Below are positions 11,730-23,881 of a stretch of 64,000 nt of DNA, piece after piece. Every line of letters begins with the position of its first letter. The first letter of the stretch is position 1. The notes below the pieces were generated by a model. That model worked only from the letters and a program-made list of their open reading frames with translations, had not been told where the DNA came from and did not search any database. The translations under genes and the position numbers were made by a program. Origin of the DNA: Buxus sempervirens (taxonomy: Eukaryota > Streptophyta > Magnoliopsida > Buxales > Buxaceae); contig OX387188.1 in NCBI GenBank assembly GCA_947561395.2, positions 35,955,942 to 36,019,941 of the forward strand, in the 5' to 3' direction.

Positions 11730-14700
11730 ATGGATACCCACATGTCAACAATGCTCTTCTTTTCATTGATCAATACCATTCTTCTCACAGCCTTGGTACA
11801 AAAAGCTCTATCAGCACATCAAAAATTTGAAGCTTGTGTGCCTCGTAACTGCGGTAATGGCACTAGTATAAGATACCCTTTTTGGCTTTCTAACGAACAA
11901 GAATCCTACTGTGGCTTCCCAAATTTGGAGATCGCCTGTGTTGACGAGGAGCCTGTCCTTAAGATATCTGATGATGACTACATCATTAGAGATATCTTTT
12001 ACTCAAACAGTTCAGTTCTACTTGCCGAAGCCAGGGCCTTTAGCGATGACTGTCCCATTCCTAGACATAATTTCAGCCTTGCTAGCACTCCCTTCTATTA
12101 TAGCCCCTCCCATACGGATCTTCACTTCTTCTACAATTGCACTGCAGTTCCTCTCAAATACTTCACGTACCCAATTCCTTGTGCTGCCACTAGCAATAAG
12201 ACCCTTGAATCGTTTGCTTCACTTACCCATGAAGGACTCTTGAAGATTTTGAATCTAATGCTGGAGACATGTCAGTCTTACGTTATTGTACCAGTTGATG
12301 TGGGTAAAGATGATTCTATTCAAAGTATATTGCAAAGAAATTACAAAAATTTTTTGAAGAAAGGTTTTCTTTTGGAATGGGATGCAAGAAGTTGCAGTGA
12401 ATGCGAGGGAAGTGGTGGGCGATGTGGATTTGATAATAACCAATTCCGGTGCTTCTGCAGTGAGGGACCCCATAGCAAAAGCTGCAAAGATGGTAAGTCC
12501 ATTGATCTATTCATCCTTTTGATATCTTCCCAAAATTATAATTTTTTTTTCCTCAAGTCCTTCAGAAAGAAGGGAGTGCTAACCAGTGTTCTTCTATGAA
12601 TAACCAAGAAAATTTGGATTTGAGTTAGGATGCAAGATTTAATCAACTAAACTTTAAAGAAAGGAGTCTTTTTTTTAACCTCTTTTTAACTTTCTTGAAA
12701 AATAGATAATCATCTTGTAGATTGCCTAGCTGTTTTGTTGATCCCTCATCTGTTTATCCATCTTGGAGGCCATAACTTGAAGTTTGGTACCCAATGCATT
12801 TCAACAAAGACATTAAGTTGGGTACCCAATGCATTTCAACAAAGAGATTCTCCCATATTTGGTGCCTTGTTTTCCTGATTTTTTGTGGTGCTGAGGTGGA
12901 GTCCTTGTACTTTTGACAAGTTACATACATTCTGTTCTCAAGACATGTAGGAGCTTGTGTATTTCATTTTTTTTCGTTTAATCAGGTCCCCATAAGGGGG
13001 TGACCTGATTCAATCGACACAAGCTAGGATAGGTTTGTGGTAACCTTCCAAAGCTTCTTTGGTTATTTTATGAATTTCCAATACGAGAACATATAAAAAT
13101 GACTCAAAAAAAGGGAGAGATGTTTCTCTCCTGACTCTTCAAATATAGAACTCCATTTTTCTCTTGAGAGAAGACACAGTTAGAGACTACTGCACTTAGA
13201 GTTTCCTTATGGGTATAGGAAACCTATTTCTTATCTCTGTGTATTTGAGATCTTCTAAGGACCCACTATCCTTGCCATAGTCATCATCTTCTTCTGCTGT
13301 CTTTCATTATCTTTGGGTAATGACAACAAAAAATTCATAGATTGTGATCAGCTGGTGAGGCTGTGGAGCGTAAGAGATGTGGGTTACCCTTTCCAAGGAC
13401 ATTATCAACCCAGTTACTATGGCCATCCAAGTTTCAATCTCACTTGCCCAGATGATCATGCTCAGATAGAGATCAGGCCCCAAAAATACAAGGTTTTGAA
13501 TATCAACCAAACCAACTCAACTATGCGGATTGTGCGTATGGATTTCAAGAATCTTCCGTGTCCAGAGCAGTTCATTAGCACAAGGTGGCTTAATGATTTG
13601 CAAATGTTCATAAGTATTCATGATTTGTTTCTTTTTACAACTCCTAAAGAAGTTCAAATTGATTATGTTAAGCAACAGCGCAACTGTTAATCAAAGGGTT
13701 CAAATCATAATTGTGAGCGGCAACCCAGCTTGGACACCTTTCCCTTGCATCCCAGTTCTGATAATCACTATGACAAAATTTTCAAACAGTTCTTAAAAAC
13801 TCGCTAATGCTACACTTGATCAGACTCCAGTTTAACACTCCTGAAAATGTGAAAATCAAGCCGCTAGTCCATCTAGTTGCAGCATAGACTTTGTAATAGG
13901 ACCTGTCCCAGTAGTTCTGGTGGTGGTGGGGTGGGCAATGCAGATACCATCCATCTTTACTCCAACCCACTTGCTTTTCCCTACATCAGATGTGTCATTT
14001 TGGTAAGTGAGACTGTTCTTCTGCAACTGCTGTTTGTATAACATAATGTCAAAAATGAATTATCTATCATTGGTTCAGAAATACCTTCACTTGATCTGTG
14101 TGAAAATGAGGATGCCAAGATTGAGCAGGTCTAAACAGTAATGTTTTTAGCTAACAAAATTGTGTTATTTCACGATTGTTGCAGGGAAGAGGAAAAATGT
14201 TACGATGAAGCTTTTAATATGTAAGGAACTTCTTCAAATCAAATTTCTTGTGTGGTCATTGCTTAGCAGTTCAAAACTAGCCTCTCTACATTCCCAATAG
14301 GTCATAGAAATATTGATACGCTCTACCTCCTCTACCACATGGCTCACCTACCTTCTTTTTTTGAATACAGCCTTCCTCGCCGGTGGAATTGCTTTTGTGG
14401 GCTCTATTGTTTTAATCTGTTGCTTGATCAGGAAAGCTTCATCAGAAAAAATAGTAATCCCTGGGAAGAAGGAAATGAAGAATGGAGCAGTGGAGGCCTT
14501 TCTAAGGAATTATGGATCTTTAGCTCCAAAAAGATACAAATATTCAGCTGTGAAGAAAATGACCAACTCCTTCAAAGACAAACTAGGGCAAGGAGGCTAT
14601 GGTTGTGTGTACAAAGGAAAGCTAATGGATGGCCGTCTTGTGGCAGTGAAGCTCTTGAGTGAAACCAAAGGCAATGGAGAAGAATTCATTAATGAGGTGT

Positions 14701-15482
14701 CAAGCATTATCAGGACTTCCCATGTTAACATTGTCACTCTCTTAGGTTTCTGCTTTGAGGGGTCTAAAATAGCTCTCATCTATGAGTTCATGCCAAATGG
14801 ATCTCTTGAAAAGATAATATATGATGATGAACCTACGAAGAACCGTCGATTGGGATGGGAGACACTGCACCAAATTGCAGTTGGCATTGCACGAGGACTA
14901 GAGTACTTGCACCGTGGTTGCAGCACTCGCATTTTGCATTTTGACATAAAACCTCATAACATACTTCTAGATGAAGACTTCTGCCCAAAGATTTCTGATT
15001 TCGGCCTTGCTAAATTATGCACAAGAAAAGAGAGTACTGTATCAATGTTCGGTACAAGGGGTACTGCAGGATATATCGCCCCAGAAGTGTTCTCTAGAAA
15101 CTTTGGTGGAGTCTCACACAAATCTGATGTCTATAGTTATGGAATGATGGTTTTGGAAATGGTTGGGGGAAGAAAGAACGTGGACCAAGGTGTTGATAAG
15201 ACCAGTGAAATATATTTTCCACATTGGATCTACAAGAATATTCAACACTCTGTACATCTAGGATTGCATGGAATTTCCACTGAAGAGGAAGACAAAATTG
15301 CAAGGAAGATGATTTCAGTGGGTTTGTGGTGCATACAACCTAAGTCATCGGATAGGCCATCGATGAGCAAGGTGCTGGAGATGTTTGAAGGAAGCCTTGA
15401 ATCAATACAAATGCCACCCAAGCCTTTCTTATACTCTCCTTCAAGGTCATTAACAGGTTCTCCCACCAGATCAATATTATAA
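11730..15482 (+). CDS. LRK10L-type receptor-like serine/threonine kinase, copy C (intact)
   Basis: This is a membrane receptor kinase of the LRK10-like group (leaf rust 10 disease-resistance locus type), acting at the plasma membrane. Two exons join in phase: 11730-12492 (donor GGT|gtaag type, phase 1) and 14371-15482 (acceptor …ttgaatacag), giving 624 residues, usual for the family. Residues 1-30 are a signal peptide. About 34-135 is the GUB_WAK_bind domain, starting [16 protein letters not shown]. The WAK_assoc part ends in [17 protein letters not shown]. About 255-275 is the membrane helix. The kinase has GQGGYG (327-332), Lys348, Glu363, HFD at 444-446, DFG at 464-466 and YIAPE. The HFD motif makes it a non-RD kinase, typical of immune-type receptors. 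The ligand is unknown. The splice skips a decayed second ectodomain at 13250-13690. An in-frame stop at 14298 means the kinase exon cannot extend to the earlier acceptor near 14269. Confidence 0.85.
13250..13690 (+). pseudogene. Second ectodomain relic within copy C intron
   Basis: A hydrophobic leader ending LSLSLGND is followed by [27 protein letters not shown] and [19 protein letters not shown]. This is a clear second GUB_WAK_bind start, of a different subtype from the first exon. It has no ATG ahead of the leader in the open frame. After CPEQFIST, at about 13585, the sequence jumps to DNA that in copy A lies about 1 kb further on, so the domain is truncated. It probably survives as intron sequence of copy C. 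Confidence 0.7.
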
Positions 15483-16424
15483 ACATGGTAAGGAATCTGA
15501 TAAGAATCATTCTTATGCAAGATCAGTAATGTCACCTCCATTATGTGTTCAATGGAGAGATACATACTGTGGTAAAATGTCTATCGTGTATGAATTAGTA
15601 CATGTTAGGCAATCTCAAGAACTAGGTAACATTTGACCTACTATAGATGGAGAACGTAAAACATCAGGCTTGCAATTATTAGGCCACAAAAATGGAAAGG
15701 CATAATTCATGGGAAACCCATTCATTATACTGCTGCTCTAGTTTCTGTATTGACAACCATTGTCTCCTTATGCATATGGTCAAAGAATGAATTGTTGCTC
15801 TCAAGTTACACACCTGAATTCAAAAGGAGGGATAGAATTCTTGCATTGTTGAGATAAAGTTGTTGAACCTGATACAATTACATAAATATCATAATGAGTT
15901 AAAATCGTTATAATTAATTTTGATGACAAAATTTTCAATCATGGTAAGTGAAGTGGTGAAGGTGTATGAAATTACTCTCCCTGCAAATCTTCCTCATTTC
16001 AGTCACAATTTGTCCTATGAAAGAAACACATGCTTAGAATATATACACTTGATATAGATATAGTACAGGTTAAAGCAACATAATATCTATTAATCAAGTG
16101 AAAAGCCTGAATTTAGCAATCAGTCATATTCAGTGAACTGTGTATTGTAGTAATATATAAAGATCAACAGCAGATAGAACATCCATCATATGGATTACAA
16201 TACAAAGACTGCCACTTTTTCTATTGCTTATCAAGTAGGATATTTCTTGAATGATAGATATGATTTACACAATGTTTAGTGATTTATATTCCTCACATTA
16301 CTAAGGAAACACCAAAGTCATATAAGAAAATCTAAAATGCTGGTGGAATCCTTTATTAGGTTAATTAATTTACCTTGTTAAGGAGACCAATTCAACCAAT
16401 GTTCATCAAACAAGCAAAAATAGC
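15483..16424. other. Intergenic: 3' flank of LRK copy C to end of the mutase gene
   Basis: 15483 to about 16110 repeats the 3' flank of copies A and B. Near 16195-16265 the unit-boundary word appears a third time, marking the right edge of the tandem array. No gene is seen. The two neighbouring genes converge here. Confidence 0.6.
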
Positions 16425-19400
16425 TCACAAGTTCATCTTAAGAAATGTCTTTATAATTCCCATCATCTCACTCCCCGGAAATCGCCCAAGGCACCCCCTT
16501 GCTGCGGCTACCTCATCAAATTCACAAACTGAATCACCGCAGAAAGCAACATGCCCTTCTCTTCTCTTCTCTTCTGATCCCACATGGTCTTTTATATCTT
16601 CAACAGTTGGCAGAGGGAATGGATCAAGGGACACTTGCATTACAATGGATTCCCCTCTGACAGCACCTAAAAGGTTTTCTAACCAGCAAAGTGCAAATGG
16701 GACTGGTTCAAAGCTATGGTCTCCATACTCAACTGGAGTAGAGTGATCTCCAGTGACACATATAGAGTACTGGAAGCTCCCAGTTGATTCTGCCAGCCAA
16801 AGTAGTCTAGCCAGCTGACCTATAGCTTGGTCAACAGCTTCCAAGGCTTTGACCTTGAAAATGGTTGCCTTGTCATGACCCGCGTCATCAATTGCCTGTA
16901 ATAATGACCATTAATAGATTAGTATTGCACACAATATAAAGGCAAGAACAAAGTCAATATACGTAGCAATGATTCCAGAAATGTCATCTCTATGGAGAGC
17001 CAGCAAAACACGGAAACTAGGATCTCTATGCAAAGTGAAAATTTTTCCTGTTAGTTTGAAGGACAAGAAAGCAGGAAAAGTCAACAGAAAAGAGAAGTTA
17101 TAGCTCAGAAAGGTTTTACCTTGATGTGGAGAAATCCAAAGTCATAACCATCATGGCATCCTGGTTTGTGCTTGTCCTCCCCTGGAACAAAAATATGGGG
17201 GCATGACTGAAGTGGAGCAGAGAGTGCATTAGCTATTGCAGCTGCTTTTGAGGTGAGAAGTGTTCGATAATCTCCTGTTGCTCCAGGAGCTTCTAGGATA
17301 TCAATGCCAAGTGACAGGCCCAGCCCTGCTATAATTTTAGTAGGAGCTACCATGCATGCCCGCAGCCCATGCTTCTTTTCAAATGGAGGAACCTGGGAAT
17401 TATTATATAGATGTATTGTCATTATAAATCCCATGTCCTAAGGAACTCAATTCTCCATGTTGGATGAACTCAATGTTTGAAAAATGGCCTCTTATGACAC
17501 CATTTGGCTAAACTTTTGCTTAATAAGCCTTCTGCAATCCAGTTGGATCTAGCTTTCTTTATAATAACTCTATAAACTACTGAATAAATAAATAAACTCA
17601 ACAATATGTATATTAAACAAGAATTCCAAAAGGACATGTCCTAAATTCTTGCATAACCTGAACAACAAGAAGCAAATCTAACCAAAAGATTAGAGATAAC
17701 TGACCTCAATTCGAATACCACAGCCTCGTAAAAGGACAATATTTGCAATATTCTTTCCTTCAGTTGCCCGTTTTGCATTTAATGGATGAGACACTAGAAT
17801 TCGTGAAATCTCCTTGGACAGCTCATTGACAACTGCAGCTGTGTGCTTTGCTTCATCAGTATTGTCCAGAGCTTCAGCTTTCAACAGTAAACGGTTATCC
17901 TTCAGAGGATCCGTTCCTGATATATTTCCACTCAAATTTGGGCCTTTGATAACCACCCCACATCTGTGTTCTGTTGCATACCTGAAGGTTCAATGTCATG
18001 TTAATCTTATCATTTACCTATTGAACATCAAGAAAATGACTTAATTTTAAACTGACCCCCTCAGACTTGAGAATTGAAGCAAAAGCTGGAAGTCTTATAA
18101 TGATAATGGTAAATGAGAAGTCACTATTTGTTTTCCCCAAGGCAATCAATAAGTTGCAAGTATGGACATTAAACTAAATGGAATTTCAAACTACCAATAA
18201 CCTTAAGATACAGGGATTACTAGTGGTTCATCAAACCTATCTTACATGGAATTTGGTGTGAATGTCAGGTACAGGTGGAGTCAGATCCACCTGGTTCTTA
18301 ACACTCTTGGTATACATGGACTTTGTTGAAAAGTGTCCAAGACTTAGATATGGATACAAGGATTCAGCTGAAAAGCCTCCACATAAATGTCAGTAAGGCA
18401 GATCAGAAGCTAAGCCCGCTCTTTGTTTATTTTTGCTTTTGTTTTTTTTTTTCCTATATTTTTCTTTTTAACACATGTAATTTCTAAGTCTTAAGAATAT
18501 CTATTATCTCTTTATAAAAAAAAAAATTTCCACTTCATTGCTTGCAAGCTGACTATTTGCTATTTATTTTCTTTTCTCCCTTTGATCCTGGACTTCGGTG
18601 TCTGAGAGAACATATAAAAAATTTGACACATATTCTGTACCTATACCCATGTCATGTCAACACAGATACTTTGCGCTTGTGTAAAGTATCCATGTAATTT
18701 AGCGTCAAAATATCAGAAATCAACATCTTTTTAGGCATCATCCAAGCCTTATGTTTGTAGGCAATAATGGCCTACAAAACTACCATACAACATATTATTT
18801 TGTTCTCAGAGATATATATTGTAGAAAAACTTCATAATTTGTGTGTAGGCAACTGCAAGGTAGTCCAGAGAAGGAAAGGATTTTATTCAAGAAAAATCCC
18901 TTTCTTCTTAAATATATATTTCACATAACCTTAACATAAAAGTATCTGCACCTGACTCTGACTTCATATTCAGGAAAAGATGGAAGCTTCATTCGATCCA
19001 ATGCAGTACAGAGAATGGGGCCTTCTTCTTCAAAGTGCCTATCAGCCCTCCTGCTGGTAACAATGCCAGTTTTCTCATCCCAGGTTGCAAAGTTTGACTG
19101 GAGACCAAATAATATAGGTCATAAAACGAGATGAACATCAAGAAAAAGAATTTCACAATCTAATAATTGCGAAAGTTTCTAAACATGCAAGTCTAGAAGT
19201 CAAAATCATGAGTAGAGAAAGGCAGGTAATAAATTTTAGGGCTTTTTGCATCCATATCCTTACGTTATCCTATATTTGCATCTTATTCTCTTGTTTTTAA
19301 CATTTGTATTTATACCCCTCCGTCTTCCATAATCGTTGCAATCGTATCCCTAACGTTAGAGTTCATTAACTTTTGTTGTTTATTTTTATTAAATGCCTAA

Positions 19401-22381
19401 AGCAACCTTCTATACAATATAAATATTTTGTGTTTAGCTCATATATTATCGTATATTTTCATTTATGTCCTTATATTACTGTATTTGTTGCATATATGCT
19501 TTAAGCCATCGATATTAACTTGCTTAATTAGGTCATTTGGCTATTTAATGCTTTTTATCTTATAGGAGGTTAATTTAGTCATTTAATAAAAATAAACAAC
19601 AAAACTTAATGAAATTTAACATTAGGGGTACCACTACAATAATTATACTAAAAACAAGAGGGCATAAATGCAAATACATCATAATGTAGGGGTATGAATG
19701 CAAAAAGCCCTAAATTTTATTTGTAAAAATAATTCAATTTCATACTAGCAATTTGATCAGAAACCAGATAATTAACTGAAGCCCAAGCAATAATATTTGC
19801 ATCTCAATTAATTCATAATGTAAAATAAGATTCACCAAAAAAAAAATTGCATCGATCACGCGATCCAACTCTATCAGCTTACAGAATTATCTTGAATTAA
19901 AGAAAAGGTACCGCCGTATGAAAGAAACAATAAATCTTATATCCAGACTAAACTCTAAATATGGAAGAGAATAGATTTGATCCAAATAGAAACAGAAATC
20001 ATAGATGGTAGGATTTGAAGCATAACTTTTAAAAATACGATTCCAAAAAGAGAGGAAAATATCTGAAATAAATAAGCCGCCGTATAACATACCCAATCCA
20101 TTTTTCTAATGGGAGTAACAATTACACTCCATTAACAATAATTATATGAAGTGTAGAATGCCCTAAAAATATAAAACCAAGGTGGAATAGAAGGCCAAGG
20201 ACAAGGAGGCAGAAAGGATGTCCAAATGTAAACACACAACAGTACACAACAAAAAAGGAAGAAAAAATCCCAAACAACTTTCTGGAAATCAACTCAACAT
20301 TGCCTCTTATCCAAAACTGTAACCTTTCTTCTAAAGTCTCTTTTAGCAAGAATATTAACCATATCATTGCCCGATTATGGAACCTAACAGAAGGAAGTGT
20401 CCCAAGGAAGATGCCAAAGCTTTAGCCAATCTTCCTTCCAATCTCCAAGGTCCAAATTTCCCCCATTCAGCTACAATCCCTCTAGGTGAATTTCAATCTT
20501 AATAGTTTTGCTGGATATCAATTACTTCAAGGGTGGCAATGATCCGGGTGACTTGCCCACCCCGGCTGGCGCAGCCCCGAGAAATGGGCAGGCTTAGACG
20601 TGATATTTTAAGCCCGATATGCCGGAACAGGCTTTTTCTTAAGACCTTTATAAATAATGGGCCAAGCTCGAGATTGTGTCGGTTGTAGCACGACCCAGAC
20701 GGCCCCAGCCCAAACATAACTAAAACCTAATTTTTTAGATGTCTTTGTTTTCACTTTACAAGTTACAACACAATACACAACCAAAGAAGTGAAGAAGAAC
20801 AAGAAGGTTATCTTTCTTTATCTTTGGAATTGCAAGGATCAAGAGATTCAAGACATGCTGCAACACATAAGGTTTTCTTCTTCTTGCAGATAGTAAAAGG
20901 ACACAGCAAGAACAGTAGCACTGCATCGCACAGTGAACATTTTTTTTTTTGTCCTTTCGAAATTTAATTTTTTTATATCATAAAGCATAAACCGTAGGCA
21001 TGGTCTTTTTTACGATTATAAATGCGCGTATATCATGGTGCATAAATTAAATTAAAATTTGTATAAAATTTTGATATATCTCAAAAAAACCAGGCCAGTC
21101 TAGGCTTGGGTTTTATAAAACATCATAGAGCAGGGCTTGGGCAAGCAATCCTAAGCCCAATGTCGGGCTGGGCCGACCTTGGGCCTACATAAGTTGTGTT
21201 ATGCCAATGCCTTGGCCCAGCCCAAGCACACCCGAGCCCCACCCAATGTCACCCCTTGACTTGGATATTCTCAGTTTCTAAAGGGGCATACCAGCTAAAT
21301 TACAATTTAGAAATATAGTTACTGGGTGAGTCTATTTATGGACATTATTGACAGATTTCAGGTTGGTATTTCCTTGTGTTTAAGAATTGATTTGAATATT
21401 AAGAAACAAGTAATGAAGTTGTCATTAGGAAAAAAGTCAGTCAAGAACCACTTTTGGATACATTTTTGTCTTCTTGAATCTCTCAAGTCCTACTAATTAT
21501 TTTCTTATTGTTCTGAATCTTGTGCATATGCAATTTGATTGAACTTGACCAGTTGGAAACTTGAATGGAGAATACAGTAACATCAACTTCAAACAAAGGT
21601 GAATTACAAGGATCGCAAGCATTACATTTTCTTAAAATGAAGCAAGATTTTAAGTTCAAGTTTAGTTCAATAAAACTCAGGCAAGTTGTACGAGCATCGA
21701 GGATGACCAATATAAACCTATTAGTAAAGGAAACAATTAATACTGTTCATCTCTCTTACCTAATCTGTTCAGCCACTATGAATAAGTTTTGTTTGGAAGG
21801 CAGGGATTGGGGGTGGGTATAGACATGGACCCAATATAAAACCAAAACTTTTAATATTGATTGAAATGATGCTGATATTGATAAGACTCTATTAAACAAA
21901 GTTAATCATAAAAAGTTTATCAAAACCTAAACCAATAATAAATTAGGTAAAAGACACAATTTTATCATTTTCTTTAACATCAGTTTTGCATGACCATTCC
22001 CTATTAAAGTAGTAACAATAAAACAGATAAAAAAAGGCAACACAAAATTCAATATGAGAAAAGAAAGACCACCTTGAACGCAATATCTCCGGGGGACATT
22101 TCCAGCCCAGCGCCCATGGATTCAAATGCACCCCGACCTCGGTAATAAACTCTTGGGTTGTAACCCAGCAGGGAGAGGTGTGCTGTGTCACTCCCACAAG
22201 CCAAGCCTGGTTCAACAGGATCCATGAGCCCATTTACCCCTGCTGAAGCAATGGCATCCAAATAGGGTGTTTTGGCTACTTGCAAAGGGGTCTGGCAGCC
22301 AAATCTTGGTATCGACACATCACCTAACCCATCTATCAGCACAAATGCTACTCTTCTTTTTGGCTGATCAGGATTGCCCAT
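16425..22381 (-). CDS. 2,3-bisphosphoglycerate-independent phosphoglycerate mutase, archaeal (ApgM) type
   Basis: By family it interconverts 3- and 2-phosphoglycerate in glycolysis. Plants also have the classical iPGAM; this is the shorter archaeal-like form. Exons on the - strand: 22381-22073, 19097-18952, 17981-17705, 17392-17120 and 16895-16425. Phases agree and give 491 residues, the usual length. Alkaline-phosphatase-superfamily motifs are intact: VLIDGLGD near 14-21, CGSDTAHLSLLGY at 62-74 (Ser64 the likely nucleophile), GDYRTLLTSKA, DDAGHDK at 338-344 and CVTGDHSTPVEYGDHS near 381-396. I chose the ATG at 22381 (MGNPDQPKRR); the frame is open upstream to a GTG but has no earlier ATG that I trust. 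No obvious transit peptide, so cytosolic by inference. A 5' UTR intron probably ends at about 22515. Intron 1 is 3 kb and carries two MITEs. Confidence 0.92.
19239..19710. mobile_element. Mutator-like MITE with 9-bp target duplication
   Basis: The ends read GGGCTTTTTGCATCCATA and its near inverse, and the TIR similarity continues for roughly 80 bases. Exact 9-bp direct repeats TAAATTTTA flank it at 19230-19238 and 19711-19719, the length expected for Mutator-like elements. It is 472 bp, has no coding capacity and sits in intron 1 of the phosphoglycerate mutase gene. Confidence 0.85.
20528..21258. mobile_element. hAT-like nonautonomous element
   Basis: The left end CAAGGGTGGCAATG and the inverse of the right end, CAAGGGGTGACATTGGG, resemble hAT MITE termini. 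Both ends carry GC-rich text of repeated GGGC/GCCC words, with an AT-rich core. I could not find a convincing 8-bp target duplication, so the exact ends are uncertain. It lies in intron 1 of the mutase gene. Confidence 0.55.
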
Positions 22382-23881
22382 GTTTATATTCACTATCTCT
22401 TTTTCCTCCCCTTCTTCCTTGTTTTTTCTAATAGAAAGGGAAGTATTAATTGACGAGAACAAACTTGTCAGACCCTGCACCAGAGGGTTCTTGCATCAAA
22501 GTCATCCAAACCCTGCAATCAAGCAAGGAAAAAAGAGCTCCAACGAATTTAGTTACAGAAAAGAGTTACTTGGAAATTATGTCATTTTGTATAAGAGAAG
22601 AAAGTAATGAATGAATTCTCTAAAGAACTCATACTATATTTTCCCGTTTCCATTCATACAAATCAGAAGAAGAAAAAATTGAAAACAAAAGGAAAAGAAA
22701 GATTACTGCATAGGAGTTAGCGCATAACAATGGGCTAATTTTCTAAAGAATTCATATTTGCATATGGGTTTCTCTCAGTAAAATCTGAACCAAGGATTAA
22801 CAAAAAAAAATAAATAAAGAAGCGTTAAAAAGAGAGAACGAACAAGATTAAAACCTTCAGAACCATTAAAATTTCGCTGTTCAGAAAGCCATCAATCGGT
22901 AAACCCAGCCGTTCGTTTCATGCTGGAAGAAAAAACGGATAGAAAAAAAAAGGATTTTTTTATTAGCCCATTTTTCATGGAAAAGAAACACTACCTGTAA
23001 AGCTATATAGCCCTGCCCAATCTGTTACAGCGTTTCCATCTCACATCATCAGCTGCAGAAGAATCGATTCCTCTCTTCCATACCGATCACTGATCTCGTT
23101 CATATCTAGTGACATCAAAATAAATTAACAAAAAGGTTTGATTAGATGCGCCGAATCTGCGAATAGCTCACTCGAATCGTCCCATTTCGGATCCCAACAC
23201 CGTAATGCTAATCATCGTAAGCGAAACCGAGTCAGAATTCAGAAATCGTCCCCGCTTGCGTACTACGCGTTCTACCACGTTGATTGAAAGACGACGCGTG
23301 GCATACTTTTCTGTTTTTTTTTTTTTAACCCTGTTAACAATAGTTGGCTTAACCTCAGTTATACGAGCCATGCTTTGACTCGCCGGAATCGCTGGTCATC
23401 AGCTGCTCCCACTTCCAATTCTCGTTCTAACAGACAATCACCATTACCAAACTACAAAACTCAATCAGTATACAAAAACCCTAACATGAGATCATGCATA
23501 CCGAATATGACGCTATCGCCATCCATTTCAAGAACCAAACCCTCCCCAGAGAACATTTTAGTTCCAACGTGGGGAGCCCATAAAATATTTGCGATTCAAA
23601 CCCCAGCTCATGAGAACATTTTAAAAGAAATCCTCAAAAATCACTGCAAAATACTTCACTAAATTGATATTATTCGTCATCAAAGGTGTTATAAGTGAAT
23701 TGATGGGATGTGAGAATCATCCATAAAAGTACAAAATGGTAAGGGCCATTAGCAGCTTTCCCATTTTTCTCACTTTTGATTTCTTGCCAGATAAGGCTAC
23801 TGTCATCAGTGTCTCACCGAATGAGATCTCCTCTTGTTGATTCATGAATTGATGCTGAAATCATGGAATAGATGATGAATG
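22382..23881 (-). promoter_or_regulatory. 5' UTR/promoter of the mutase gene and short gap to the cysteine oxidase 3' end
   Basis: On the - strand a likely 5' UTR acceptor (ttgattgcag) lies at about 22515, so the leader exon should be further right, probably around 22850-23050. From about 23100 to 23660 I see no gene. 23660-23881 is likely the 3' UTR of the cysteine oxidase gene, which is transcribed toward the mutase promoter. Confidence 0.45.

Noticed and set aside
13313-13690. Second ectodomain of copy C as an independent secreted receptor protein
   Set aside because: The leader has no ATG in frame, and the domain is cut by a deletion joint after CPEQFIST, leaving a random tail.
20528-21258. 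8-bp target duplication for the hAT-like element
   Set aside because: Several end choices were tried by eye and the best flanks share only four or five of eight bases.
22382-22480. N-terminal extension of the phosphoglycerate mutase starting with GTG
   Set aside because: Plant nuclear genes start with ATG, and the extension has low-complexity Glu/Lys text. The ATG at 22381 matches family length.
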